64,000 nt of DNA. Source: Halobaculum sp. MBLA0147 (GTDB lineage Archaea > Halobacteriota > Halobacteria > Halobacteriales > Haloferacaceae). Numbering within the stretch: position 1 is the stretch's first letter; every line of letters begins with the position of its first letter. The notes under the pieces are model-generated. The model saw nothing but the letters and a program-made list of their open reading frames with translations. It had not been told where the DNA came from and did not search any database. This document shows, one piece after another, positions 1 to 8,452 of this stretch. The stretch covers positions 2,108,001 to 2,172,000 of the forward strand of contig NZ_JBGKAD010000001.1 in NCBI RefSeq assembly GCF_041361345.1, in the 5' to 3' direction. Position numbers and translations under genes: made by a program.

Positions 1-2
1 AG

Positions 3-1283
3 GGGTTAGAGGCGATGCGCGTCAGACTCCGCGAGCGGATCGAGGAGGCCGAGCGGGCGACCGAGGAGGCCGAGGCCGCTCGCGAGGAGGCGGAGGCGCT
101 CTCCGAGCACCTCGAGACGAAGGCCGACGACTACCGCGCGGCGATCCAGACGCTCGCAGACGGAGACTTCACCGTCCGCGTCGACCCGGAGAGCGACCAC
201 GACGGGATGCGCGAGATCGGCGAGACGCTCAACGACGTCGTCGCGGAACTGGAGACGACGATCGCCGAGGTCCAGCAGTTCGCGGACGAGGTCGCCGACT
301 CGATGACGGCGCTGACGACGAGCGCCGAGGAGATCGAGGGTGCGACCGCGGACGTCTCCGAGACGGTCCAGTCGATCAGCGCCGGGACGGACGAACAGCG
401 CGAGCGACTCGCCTCCGTCGCCGACGAGATGGGCGACATGTCCGCCACCGTCGAGGAGGTCGCCGCAACCTCCGGCGAAGTCGCCGACAACGCCGCGACC
501 GCCGCCGATCTGAGCCGGGAGGGGCGCGACGCCGCCGAGGACGCCGTCGACGCGCTCGACGAGGTGGAGACGGTGACCGGCGAGGCAGTCGAGGCGGTCG
601 ACGAGTTGGTCGAGCAGGTCGAACAGATCGAAGAGTTCGCAGACGTGATCGGGGACATCGCCGAGCAGACCGACATGCTCGCGTTGAACGCCAACGTGGA
701 GGCCGCCCGCAGCGACGGCAACTCGGACGGGTTCGCGGTGGTGGCCGACGAGATCAAGACGCTGGCGTCGGACGCGGGCGACCGCGCCGACGACATCGAG
801 GCGCTCGTCGGCGAGGTCGGCGACCAGACGGACGCCACCGCCGACCGGATGCGGACGGCGAACGAACGACTCCGGTCGTCCGTGGAGACGGTCGAGACGG
901 CGATCGACGCGTTGGTCGACATCGGCGAGGTCGTCGAGCGGACGAACGACGGCGTCCAGAACATCGATCAGGCGACGGACGACCAGGCGGCCACGACCGA
1001 AGAGGTGACGGCGACGGTCGAGGAGGTGCGCGAGATCGCGACGGAGAACGCCGACGAGGCCAGCGACGCCGCCGCGGCTGCGGAGGAACAGACTGCTACC
1101 GTCTCCGAAGTCGCTCGCACCGCAGACCGCGTCGCCGACGAGGCCGGCGACCTCCGGGCGGCGACGGAACGGTTCACGGTCGCCCCCGACGCGGGCGGTG
1201 CAGCCTCGGGCGCGGACGGTGCGGTCGAAGACGACACCGTCGGCGACGACCCGGCGGCCCCGACGGCGCCCGACGACGACTGA
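3..1283 (+). CDS. Methyl-accepting taxis transducer, 5' end outside window
   Basis: Cytoplasmic part of a haloarchaeal transducer that would signal to a CheA/CheW array. The frame is open to the left edge, so the sensor and any membrane segments are probably missing; the first internal ATG is at base 15. The visible part begins with a charged helix and a HAMP-like stretch (TLADGDFTVRVDPE). A long heptad coiled coil follows, with the conserved hairpin tip (EQTDMLALNANVEAAR, about residues 217-232 from the ATG). The tail is acidic and Ala/Gly/Asp rich, as is usual in haloarchaea. Glu-Glu/Gln pairs in the helices are candidate methylation sites. The family is certain; the stimulus cannot be read from this fragment. 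Confidence 0.9.
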   Translation, partial: GLEAMRVRLRERIEEAERATEEAEAAREEAEALSEHLETKADDYRAAIQTLADGDFTVRVDPESDHDGMREIGETLNDVVAELETTIAEVQQFADEVADSMTALTTSAEEIEGATADVSETVQSISAGTDEQRERLASVADEMGDMSATVEEVAATSGEVADNAATAADLSREGRDAAEDAVDALDEVETVTGEAVEAVDELVEQVEQIEEFADVIGDIAEQTDMLALNANVEAARSDGNSDGFAVVADEIKTLASDAGDRADDIEALVGEVGDQTDATADRMRTANERLRSSVETVETAIDALVDIGEVVERTNDGVQNIDQATDDQAATTEEVTATVEEVREIATENADEASDAAAAAEEQTATVSEVARTADRVADEAGDLRAATERFTVAPDAGGAASGADGAVEDDTVGDDPAAPTAPDDD

Positions 1284-1470
1284 TCCCGTACTCGCCGCCA
1301 ACCCCGCCCCCTCGGCGACGACCCATCGGCCCGAGTCGGCCGACCGGTCGTGTGACCGCCGGCCCGTCCAACTACGTGTCACTCACTCGCAGGTGAGTCA
1401 CAGTCTCTAGTGAGCACGCGTTCGACCGCGAACACACGTTTGAAGCCACGCGGGGTCGTACCACGGGTCG

Positions 1471-3006
1471 ATGGCGACCAACACCGCAGACACCGACGCG
1501 GACGCGGCGGCGGACGACGCGTACGAGCAGTTGCTCGACCGAGTGGAACGGATCAGTGCCGTCCAGTCGGCGGGTGGCGTGCTCTCGTGGGACCAGCAGG
1601 TGACGATGCCGGAGGGTGGCACACCCGTCCGCTCGAAGCAGCTGTCGGCGCTGTCCTCCGTCGGCCACGACATGATCACGGCCGACGAGACCGCCGAGTT
1701 GCTCGACACACTCGCCGACCGGGAGTTGGACGACGAGCAGGCGGCCGTCGTCCGCGAGGTGCGTCGCGACTACGAGCGTGCCGACGCCGTCCCACGGGAC
1801 CTCGTCGAGGAGATCTCCGAGACCTCCTCGGAGGCGCTGTCGGCCTGGGAGGAGGCGAAGGCCGAGGACGACTTCGAGACGTTCGCGCCGTACCTGGAGG
1901 AACTGGTCGACCTCCGCCAGCGACAGGCCGAGGCGATCGACCCCGACCGCGACCCCTACGAGGTGCTGTTCGAGGAGTACGAGCCGTGTCTCTCCATCGA
2001 ACGTGCCGAGTCGATCCTCGAGACGCTGAAGGAGACGCTCGTGCCGATGATCGACGAGATCGCCGACAGCGACGCCGACGTGACCACGGACGCGTTCGAC
2101 GGCGAGTTCGACACGGACGACCAGGAGGCGCTGTCGCGGGACGTGTTGTCGACGCTGGGGTACGACTGGGACCGCGGTCGGCTCGACACCTCCTCGCACC
2201 CGTTCACTTCGGGGAACCAGTTCGACTGTCGCGTGACGACGCGGTTCGACGAGACGGACCCGCTGGGTGGGCTGACGGCGACGGTCCACGAGTTCGGCCA
2301 CGCGTTCTACAACCTCGGGCTCCCGCAGGAACACTGGGGGACGCCGCTGGGCACCTCGCGTGACCTCTCGGTCCACGAGAGCCAGTCGCGGCTGTGGGAG
2401 AACCACGTCGGCCGGACGGAGGCGTTCTGGGAGCACGTGCTCCCGACGTTCGCGGAGTACTTCGACGTGGACGCGACGCCGCGGGAGGCCTACGAGTCGG
2501 CCAACCAGGTGTACGACGACAACCTGATCCGCGTCGAGGCGGACGAACTCACCTACCACCTCCACATCGTCGTCCGGTTCGAGATCGAGCGAGACCTGAT
2601 CCGGGGCGACCTCGACGTCGAAGACGTGCCGGAAGTGTGGAACGACAAGTACGAGGAGTACCTCGGCATCCGGCCGGAGACGGACGCCGAGGGGTGTCTC
2701 CAGGACATCCACTGGAGTCACGGCAACTTCGGCTACTTCCCGACGTACTCGCTGGGCTCCGTGATGGCGACGCAGTTGTTCGACGCCGCCGAAGACGACC
2801 TGGGCGAGTTGACCGACGACATCCGCGCCGGCGAGTTCGAGGCGCTCCACGAGTGGCTGCGCGAGAACGTCCACGAGCACGGCGCCCGCTACGAGACGAA
2901 CGAACTCGTCCGGCAGGCGACCGGCGAGGACTTCTCGGCGGACGCCTTCGTCGACTACGTCCAGTCGAAGTACGGCGCGTTGTACGACCTGGAGTCGTCG
3001 GTGTAG
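1471..3006 (+). CDS. Metal-dependent carboxypeptidase, M32 family
   Basis: Cytosolic zinc carboxypeptidase of the Taq family (about 500 residues; this one has 511) that removes C-terminal residues from peptides. The HExxH zinc motif is seen as HEFGH at residues 273-277, with a second helix carrying the expected Glu (VHESQSRLWEN) about 30 residues later. Family signatures near the N terminus (GGVLSWDQQVTMP) and C terminus (HWSHGNFGYFPTYSLG) are intact. The ATG start is followed by an acidic Ala/Asp-rich leader typical of halophiles. The gene stands alone. Its stop codon lies inside the first unit of a 31-base tandem array. Family assignment is secure. Confidence 0.95.
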   Translation: MATNTADTDADAAADDAYEQLLDRVERISAVQSAGGVLSWDQQVTMPEGGTPVRSKQLSALSSVGHDMITADETAELLDTLADRELDDEQAAVVREVRRDYERADAVPRDLVEEISETSSEALSAWEEAKAEDDFETFAPYLEELVDLRQRQAEAIDPDRDPYEVLFEEYEPCLSIERAESILETLKETLVPMIDEIADSDADVTTDAFDGEFDTDDQEALSRDVLSTLGYDWDRGRLDTSSHPFTSGNQFDCRVTTRFDETDPLGGLTATVHEFGHAFYNLGLPQEHWGTPLGTSRDLSVHESQSRLWENHVGRTEAFWEHVLPTFAEYFDVDATPREAYESANQVYDDNLIRVEADELTYHLHIVVRFEIERDLIRGDLDVEDVPEVWNDKYEEYLGIRPETDAEGCLQDIHWSHGNFGYFPTYSLGSVMATQLFDAAEDDLGELTDDIRAGEFEALHEWLRENVHEHGARYETNELVRQATGEDFSADAFVDYVQSKYGALYDLESSV

Positions 3007-3130
3007 GCGCACCGAGGCCCTCGATTCGTCGGTGGAGCCGCACCGCCATCCTCGATTCGTCGGTGGAGCCGCACCGCCATCCTCGATACGTCAGTGGAGC
3101 CGCACCGAGACCCTCGATTCGTTGGTGTAG
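3001..3130 (+). repeat. 31-base tandem array starting at the M32 stop codon
   Basis: Four consecutive units of 31 bases begin at 3001, 3032, 3063 and 3094, with the start of a fifth at 3125. Each begins GTGKAG and contains CTCGATTCGTCG-like sequence. The first unit includes the last codon and stop of the carboxypeptidase gene. Units differ by a few substitutions, so the array is not brand new. No coding or hairpin function is evident; it looks like local expansion of the gene's 3' end. Confidence 0.85.
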
Positions 3131-3231
3131 ACTCGCCGACACCCGGTACGGGACCGTGCCGACGCAGACCCGCAGACCCGACCCGCACCGTGTCGCTCTT
3201 TCCCGTCGAGACCACACGAGGAGCCACGCGA

Positions 3232-4071
3232 ATGCGTCAGTTCTCCGCCGACTACCTCGACCGCACGCGCCGCGGGATGTGGGCCGACAGCCGTGCGGCG
3301 TTGGCCGACCTCGACCTCGCGGGGCGCGAGCGGGTGCTCGACGTGGGGTGTGGCACCGGCGAACTCACCGCGGTGCTCGCCGAGGAGGCCCCCGACGCGA
3401 CGGTCGTCGGCGTCGACGCCGACACGGACCTGCTGGCGGTCGCCCGCGAGCGTGTGGCCGGTGATCGGGGTGATCCGGCTGCCCCGTCACACGACGACCG
3501 CGTGTACTTCGCGGCGGGGGACGCCACGCGGCTCCCGGTGCCGGACGACAGCTTCGACTTGGTGGTGTGTCAGGCGTTGCTCGTCAACCTCCCGGACCCG
3601 GCGGCGGCGATCCGCGAGTTCGCGCGGGTGTCCTCGGACCGCGTGGCCGCCGTCGAGCCGGACAACGGCGACGTGGCGGTGTCCTCGACGGTAGAGACGG
3701 AGGCGTCACTGTCGGCGACCGCCCGCGACGCGTTCGTCGACGGAGTCGCGACGGACGTGACCGCGGCCGGCGTCGCCGACACCTTCGCCGCGGTCGGGCT
3801 CTCCGAGGTGACGACGCGCCGCTACCACCACGAGAAGCGCGTCGAACCGCCCTACTCGGAGGCGGACCTGCGGGACGCAAGTCGCAAGGCAAGCGGTGCC
3901 GGGTTGGCGGACCACGAGACGGAACTGGAACGGGCGCTGTCGCCGGCGGGGTACGACGACCTGCGGCGTCGCTGGCGCGAGATGGGTCGTGCGGTGGTCG
4001 CACAGATGCAGACGGACGACTACCGCCGGGTCGAGGTAGTACCGTTCGACGTGACCGTCGGGCGGGTGTGA
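3232..4071 (+). CDS. SAM-dependent class I methyltransferase
   Basis: A 279-residue cytosolic methyltransferase with motif I at residues 35-43 (VLDVGCGTG). The acidic residue expected to bind the ribose of S-adenosylmethionine follows strand 2 (VVGVDAD), and motif IV is FDLVVCQALLVNLPDP. I chose the ATG that opens with MRQFSADYLDRTRRGMW because the longer frame reads back into the tandem array. The C-terminal half is divergent and probably sets substrate choice; the substrate is unknown. No operon partner is visible: the next gene is convergent. Confidence 0.85.
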   Translation: MRQFSADYLDRTRRGMWADSRAALADLDLAGRERVLDVGCGTGELTAVLAEEAPDATVVGVDADTDLLAVARERVAGDRGDPAAPSHDDRVYFAAGDATRLPVPDDSFDLVVCQALLVNLPDPAAAIREFARVSSDRVAAVEPDNGDVAVSSTVETEASLSATARDAFVDGVATDVTAAGVADTFAAVGLSEVTTRRYHHEKRVEPPYSEADLRDASRKASGAGLADHETELERALSPAGYDDLRRRWREMGRAVVAQMQTDDYRRVEVVPFDVTVGRV

Positions 4072-4122
4072 GTCGGTACCCACACGTTCCGGTCGACAGT
4101 CTCGTGGCCCCGAGTCGACCGC

Positions 4123-4842
4123 CTACTCTCCGTCGAACTGTGTGAGCGAGCCGACGGGGGCGTCGGTGTGGCGGCGGGCGCGGTCGACACCCTCGTCGCC
4201 GACGGCGATCAGCGCGAACACGCCGGCCACGTCGGCGCCGGTCTGGTGGACGATGTCCAAGAGGAGCTCTTGTGTCTCGCCCGAGCGGATCAGGTCGTCG
4301 ACGACCAACACTGACTCGCCGGCGTCGACGGCCGACGCCGGGAGGTAGTAGGTGAGTTCGATCCCGGAGGCGAGCCGCTGGCGGGACTCGACGAACTCCT
4401 CGACGGCGGTCTCCTTCGACTTCTTGGCGTACGCCACCCGTGCGTCGAAGTGCGACGCCATCGCGGCACCGAGCGTGATCCCGTCCGTCGCGGCCGTCAA
4501 CACCACGTCCGGGCGCTCGAACTCGAGGTGTTCGGCCGCGACCGGCGCGACCAGGTCGAGGAACGGTTGGTCGAACACCGCCCGCGAGTTGTCGACGTAC
4601 CCCTCCTCGTCGAACGACACCCGCTCGCGGAGCTCCGCCGCCAGCGTCTCCCGACCGACGCCGGAGACGACCGCCTCCGCGCGCTCCTCGCCCGGCAGGA
4701 CGTGCCCGTTGACGTAGCGGTTGAGGTCGCCCGCCGGCAACCCCGTCACGTCGGCGAGTTCGTCGTACGTCCGCGTCTCCTTCAACGTCCGCAACACGGC
4801 GACCGCCTGCAACTGCAGGGCCGCCTTCTCTGCCCTGTTCAC
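4123..4842 (-). CDS. HTH-phosphoribosyltransferase regulator
   Basis: A 239-residue protein with a short N-terminal helix-turn-helix (about residues 22-50, TYDELADVTGLPAGDLNRYVNG) and a type I phosphoribosyltransferase domain. The PRPP-binding loop is at residues 178-190 (VLVVDDLIRSGET). Fusion of an HTH to a PRTase fold is known from archaeal regulators such as GfcR and bacterial PurR, where PRPP or a nucleotide acts as ligand. I infer a metabolite-sensing transcription factor in purine or central carbon metabolism. It differs from the GfcR N terminus I remember, so I give no symbol. The GTG start gives the HTH at the expected place; the frame stays open upstream. Two direct repeats bracket its promoter. 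Confidence 0.8.
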   Translation of the reverse strand: MNRAEKAALQLQAVAVLRTLKETRTYDELADVTGLPAGDLNRYVNGHVLPGEERAEAVVSGVGRETLAAELRERVSFDEEGYVDNSRAVFDQPFLDLVAPVAAEHLEFERPDVVLTAATDGITLGAAMASHFDARVAYAKKSKETAVEEFVESRQRLASGIELTYYLPASAVDAGESVLVVDDLIRSGETQELLLDIVHQTGADVAGVFALIAVGDEGVDRARRHTDAPVGSLTQFDGE

Positions 4843-4843
4843 A

Positions 4844-4905
4844 CCCGTGATGCACAGTCGCACAAGTATGAACACGTCGGATCGAACCGCTCCCGTGATA
4901 CACAG
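4844..4905 (-). promoter_or_regulatory. Two direct 14-base repeats around the PRTase regulator promoter
   Basis: CCCGTGATGCACAG (4844-4857) and CCCGTGATACACAG (4892-4905) match at 13 of 14 bases, 48 bases apart on the same strand. The first lies immediately upstream of the GTG start of the HTH-PRTase gene. A TATA-like CATACTT on the minus strand falls between them. Inference: an autoregulatory operator pair for the adjacent HTH protein. Confidence 0.45.
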
Positions 4906-5065
4906 ACTCGTGGGGTTCCAGTCGAAGCGGAGGGGTTCGCGGGTGGGTCGGGGTGGTGTGGACAGCGCCGATGCCACCTGGCGGGGGTGTGCTCCGATCC
5001 GAGCGACGAGCCACCCGGTGGCGACTCCGACGGGTCGAAGGGCCTGGCCGCGCAACGAGGGTTCG

Positions 5066-6022
5066 ATGACGACACACCTCCCGCGGCTGGGGGACGGCGA
5101 GGCGGGGCTCGCCGACCCGCCGGAACTCGCGACCGTCCAGGAGGCGCTGGTCGAGTGGTACGAGGCGGACCACCGCTCGTTCCCGTGGCGGGAGACGACG
5201 GACCCGTACCGCATCCTCGTCAGCGAGGTGATGAGCCAGCAGACACAGCTCTCGCGGGTCGTCGACGCCTACGCGGACTTCCTCGAGGAGTGGCCGACGG
5301 TCGAGGCGCTCGCGGCGGCGGATCGCGGTGCGGTGGTCGCCTTCTGGTCGGACCACTCGCTGGGGTACAACAACCGCGCGAAGTACCTCCACGAGGCGGC
5401 CGGACAGGTCGTCGACGACTACGACGGCGAGTTCCCGCAGACGCCCGACGAACTCCAGGAGTTGATGGGTGTCGGGCCGTACACCGCCAACGCGGTCGCC
5501 TCCTTCGCGTTCGACGCCGGGGACGCGGTGGTGGACACGAACGTGAAACGCGTACTGCACCGCGCGTTCGACGTGCCGGACGACGACGACGCCTTCGCCC
5601 GTGCTGCGTCGGAACTGATGCCCGACGGGGAGTCGCGGGTGTGGAACAACGCGATCATGGAACTGGGTGGGGTGGCCTGCGAGTCGACGCCGTCGTGTGA
5701 CGCCGCGGGCTGTCCGTGGCGGCGCTGGTGTGGTGCCTACCAGACCGGCGACTTCACCGCGCCGGACGTGCCCGAACAGCCCGAGTTCGAGGGTAGTCGC
5801 CGACAGATGCGCGGGCGGGTCGTGCGAGTGTTGGGCGAACACGACGCGTTGCCGCTGGACACGCTCGGCCCGCGAGTGCGGGTGGACTACGCCCCGGACG
5901 GCGAGTACGGCCGCGAGTGGCTGCGTGGGCTGGTCGACGACCTCGCCGCCGACGGGTTGGTGCGCGTCGAACAGGCCGACGACACGGGAGACGACGCGGT
6001 CACCGTCGCGTTGCGAGAGTGA
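5066..6022 (+). CDS. mutY: A/G-specific adenine DNA glycosylase
   Basis: Base-excision repair enzyme that removes adenine mispaired with 8-oxoguanine. At 318 residues it has the helix-hairpin-helix glycosylase core. Expected catalytic residues are Glu54 (SEVMSQQTQ) and Asp157 (VVDTNV); the HhH is near residue 135 (GVGPYTANA). Four cysteines for a [4Fe-4S] cluster are at 205, 211, 216 and 222, spaced C-x5-C-x4-C-x5-C instead of the common C-x6-C-x2-C-x5-C. The C-terminal Nudix-like recognition domain of bacterial MutY is short and poorly recognisable. The ATG is the first Met that precedes the conserved core; the longer upstream frame is not protein-like. Confidence 0.92.
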   Translation: MTTHLPRLGDGEAGLADPPELATVQEALVEWYEADHRSFPWRETTDPYRILVSEVMSQQTQLSRVVDAYADFLEEWPTVEALAAADRGAVVAFWSDHSLGYNNRAKYLHEAAGQVVDDYDGEFPQTPDELQELMGVGPYTANAVASFAFDAGDAVVDTNVKRVLHRAFDVPDDDDAFARAASELMPDGESRVWNNAIMELGGVACESTPSCDAAGCPWRRWCGAYQTGDFTAPDVPEQPEFEGSRRQMRGRVVRVLGEHDALPLDTLGPRVRVDYAPDGEYGREWLRGLVDDLAADGLVRVEQADDTGDDAVTVALRE

Positions 6023-6064
6023 GAGGACACGAACGTGACGCCGGAGCAGACCGCTCCGCGCCCT

Positions 6065-6129
6065 TCCGCGACCACTCCGTGACCACTCCGCAACCGCTCT
6101 GCGACTGCCCGCGACCACTCCGCGACCGC
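6065..6129 (+). repeat. 11-base degenerate tandem array downstream of mutY
   Basis: About six units of 11 bases (one of 10), consensus TCCGCGACCAC, fill most of the gap between mutY and the convergent pentapeptide gene. Units vary at one to three positions. No hairpin or ORF explains it. Confidence 0.7.
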
Positions 6130-6143
6130 CCGACACACCCCCT

Positions 6144-6848
6144 TTAGCGCGGATCGGCACCGGGCGGCAGACTCGCCCCGCGCAGTTCCGCACTCGCCAG
6201 CTCCACGCCGGTCAGGGTCGCACCCGCGAAGTCCGTGTGCGTCAGCGTCGCCTCGTGGACCATCGCCTCCGAGCAGTCCGCGTCGACGAACGACGCCCGG
6301 TCACAGTCCGCACCGAGCAGTGTCGCCGCCAACAGGTCCGCGCCGTCGAACGTCGCACCGGGCAACTCTGCCTCCCCGAAGCCGGCGTACACCAGCGTCG
6401 CGTCGACGAATCGGGCGTCGTCGAGTTCCGCCTCGGCGAAGACGGCGTCGCGGGCCGACACGCGCGAGAAGTCCGCCTCGGGGCCGACGAGATCGCTGCA
6501 GTCGGCCCGTTCGAGGTCCGCCTCGCGGAACGACGCTCGGGCACACGTCGCGCCGGCAAGCGTCGCGTCCGAGAGGTCCGCGTGGTCGAAGGTCGCCTCG
6601 TCGAGGTCCGCCCCCGCGAAGTCCGCTTCCGAACAGAACCCACCGCAGGTCGCCCGCCGCAGGTCCGCTCCGGAGAGATCCGCGCCCCGGAGGTCCGCCT
6701 CGCCGAGGTCGACCCCTCTCAGGTCCGCCCCGGAGAGATCCGCACCCTCCAACGGGGCGTTCCGCAGATCGCGGTGGCGCAGGTCGCGTCCCGAGAGGTC
6801 GACCCCCGGTTCGAGTGGCGGCTGGCTCCCGTGTGTCTCGTCCGTCAC
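6144..6848 (-). CDS. Pentapeptide-repeat protein
   Basis: A 234-residue protein made almost wholly of A(D/N)LxG-type pentapeptides (GADLSGADLRGVDLGEADLRG and so on), which fold as a right-handed quadrilateral beta-helix. The first ~15 residues are non-repetitive. Some members mimic DNA and protect gyrase; others have no known role, so no function is assigned. No signal peptide or membrane segment is visible. It is convergent with mutY and divergent from menF, and does not look like part of either unit. Confidence 0.9.
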   Translation of the reverse strand: MTDETHGSQPPLEPGVDLSGRDLRHRDLRNAPLEGADLSGADLRGVDLGEADLRGADLSGADLRRATCGGFCSEADFAGADLDEATFDHADLSDATLAGATCARASFREADLERADCSDLVGPEADFSRVSARDAVFAEAELDDARFVDATLVYAGFGEAELPGATFDGADLLAATLLGADCDRASFVDADCSEAMVHEATLTHTDFAGATLTGVELASAELRGASLPPGADPR

Positions 6849-6997
6849 GGTCGTGGGGAGGCGCCGCGGCGAGGTAAGTCTGCCCCGTCCGGGTCGCCGT
6901 CGGGTGTACCGTCGGCGCTCCGGGCACGCCGCCCCCCGAAATCGCCGCGTCTCTCGGGAAGGACAGTCTCAAGACGGAGCCTCCCCAACCACGGTCG

Positions 6998-8344
6998 ATG
7001 AACACGCCGGACCGAGAGTCGTCGCGCCGGCCGTCGTCGACGGGACGGCTGGTGAGTCGGAGTCGGGCCGTGGCGGACGTGTCGTTTCCGGCGTTCCTCG
7101 CCGACAGCGACGCGCCACGGGTCCTCTGGGCCTCGCCGGCGGGACTCGAACTCGTCGGCGCGGGCGCCACGGCGCGACTGACGGCGACCGGTCCGGACCG
7201 CTTCGACACGCTCCGCGAGGGCGCACGGACACTGTTCGCGGACGCCGACCACCGCGGCCCGGCGGTCACCCGCCCGCGGGTCGTCGGCGGCCTCTCGTTC
7301 GACGCCGACCACGAGCCGATCCCGCCGTGGGAGGGGTTCGCCGCCGCGTCGTTCGTCCTCCCGGCGGTCCAACTCACCCGCGACGACGGCGCGACGTACC
7401 TCACGGTCACCGACTACGGCCCCGACGCCGATCCGGCGGCACTGGACGACCGCCTCGACACGGTCGCGGAGCGACTCGACGCGCTCCCGATGATGCAGGC
7501 CAGCGGCGGCCCACCGGGGGTCGCCGCCCGCCGGTGGCTCACGGACCGCGAGGACTGGATCGACCAGGTCGAACGCGCCGTCGACCGCATCGCCGACGGG
7601 GAGCTGCTGAAGGTCGTGCTGGCGACCGCACTCTCCGTGGAGTTGTACGAACCCGTCTCGGTGCCGGCGGTGCTCGAACGGCTCCGGCGGACCTACCCCG
7701 ACTGTTACCGTTTCCTCGTCCAACCGACAGATGGCGGGGCGTTCTTCGGCCCGCCCCCAGAGCGACTCGTCGAACTCCAGGGACGCGACGTGCGGACGGA
7801 GGCGCTCGCGGGGTCGATGCCACGCGGCGAGACGCCGGAGGCGGACGCCGAGCACGCCCGGTCGCTGTTGGACAGCGAGAAGATCCAACACGAGCAGGGG
7901 CTCGTCGCGGAGACGATCCGCGAGCAGTTGTCGACGTACGGCGGCGTGACCGTCGGCGAGCAGGGGGTCCGGAAGCTGACGAACATCCAACACCTCCAGA
8001 CGCCGATCACGGCGACACTGGCGGCAGACGAACACGTGCTCACGCTCGTCGAGGCACTCCACCCGACGCCGGCGGTCGGCGGGTTGCCGCTCGACCGTGC
8101 ACTGCGGACGATCGGCGAGACGGAGTCGTTCGACCGCGGTTGGTACGCCTCGCCAGTCGGCTGGTTCGACGCCGACGGCGACGGGGAGTTCGCGGTCGGC
8201 ATCCGCTCGGGACTGGCCGACGGCTCCTCGGCGACGCTGTTCGCCGGCAACGGCATCGTCGGCGACAGCGACCCGGCCGCCGAGTGGGAGGAACTCCAAC
8301 CGAAGGTGCGGCCCATCCTCGACGAGTTGACCGCGGACGAGTAG
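6998..8344 (+). CDS. menF: Isochorismate synthase (menaquinone pathway)
   Basis: A 448-residue chorismate-binding enzyme that converts chorismate to isochorismate, the first committed step of menaquinone synthesis. The C-terminal two thirds carry the family core: a lysine-containing KVVLAT stretch, PTDGGAFFGPPPERLV, TEALAGSMPRG, SEKIQHEQ, and the metal-binding region AVGIRSG. The N-terminal ~130 residues are variable and acidic. No menD or menB neighbour is present, so the pathway genes are dispersed here or lie outside. The stop codon region continues into a 15-base array. Confidence 0.9.
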   Translation: MNTPDRESSRRPSSTGRLVSRSRAVADVSFPAFLADSDAPRVLWASPAGLELVGAGATARLTATGPDRFDTLREGARTLFADADHRGPAVTRPRVVGGLSFDADHEPIPPWEGFAAASFVLPAVQLTRDDGATYLTVTDYGPDADPAALDDRLDTVAERLDALPMMQASGGPPGVAARRWLTDREDWIDQVERAVDRIADGELLKVVLATALSVELYEPVSVPAVLERLRRTYPDCYRFLVQPTDGGAFFGPPPERLVELQGRDVRTEALAGSMPRGETPEADAEHARSLLDSEKIQHEQGLVAETIREQLSTYGGVTVGEQGVRKLTNIQHLQTPITATLAADEHVLTLVEALHPTPAVGGLPLDRALRTIGETESFDRGWYASPVGWFDADGDGEFAVGIRSGLADGSSATLFAGNGIVGDSDPAAEWEELQPKVRPILDELTADE

Positions 8345-8452
8345 CCAACCGACGGGTAGCTCACCGACGAGTAGCCCGCCGGCGAATAGTTGTGCGCCGA
8401 CGAGTCGTCCCTCGACGAGTAGACCGCGACGAGTAGACCGCGACGAGTCGTC
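8330..8452 (+). repeat. 15-base tandem array that repeats the menF stop region
   Basis: The menF 3' end (ACCGCGGACGAGTAG) is followed by ACCGACGGGTAG, ACCGACGAGTAG, GCCGGCGAATAG and further GACGAGT(A/C)G copies. Period is 15 bases (one 18, the last two 14). Because 15 is a multiple of three, the first units repeat an in-frame TAG. It fills the gap to the convergent gene's stop. Confidence 0.8.

Noticed and set aside
6-1382. 458-codon minus-strand frame antisense to the transducer
   Set aside because: Arg/Val/Leu/Gly-rich mirror of a high-G+C coding strand; the plus strand has clear transducer motifs.
4450-5700. 416-codon plus-strand frame across the regulator and mutY
   Set aside because: Out of frame with mutY and antisense to the PRTase gene; low-complexity Arg/Gly sequence.
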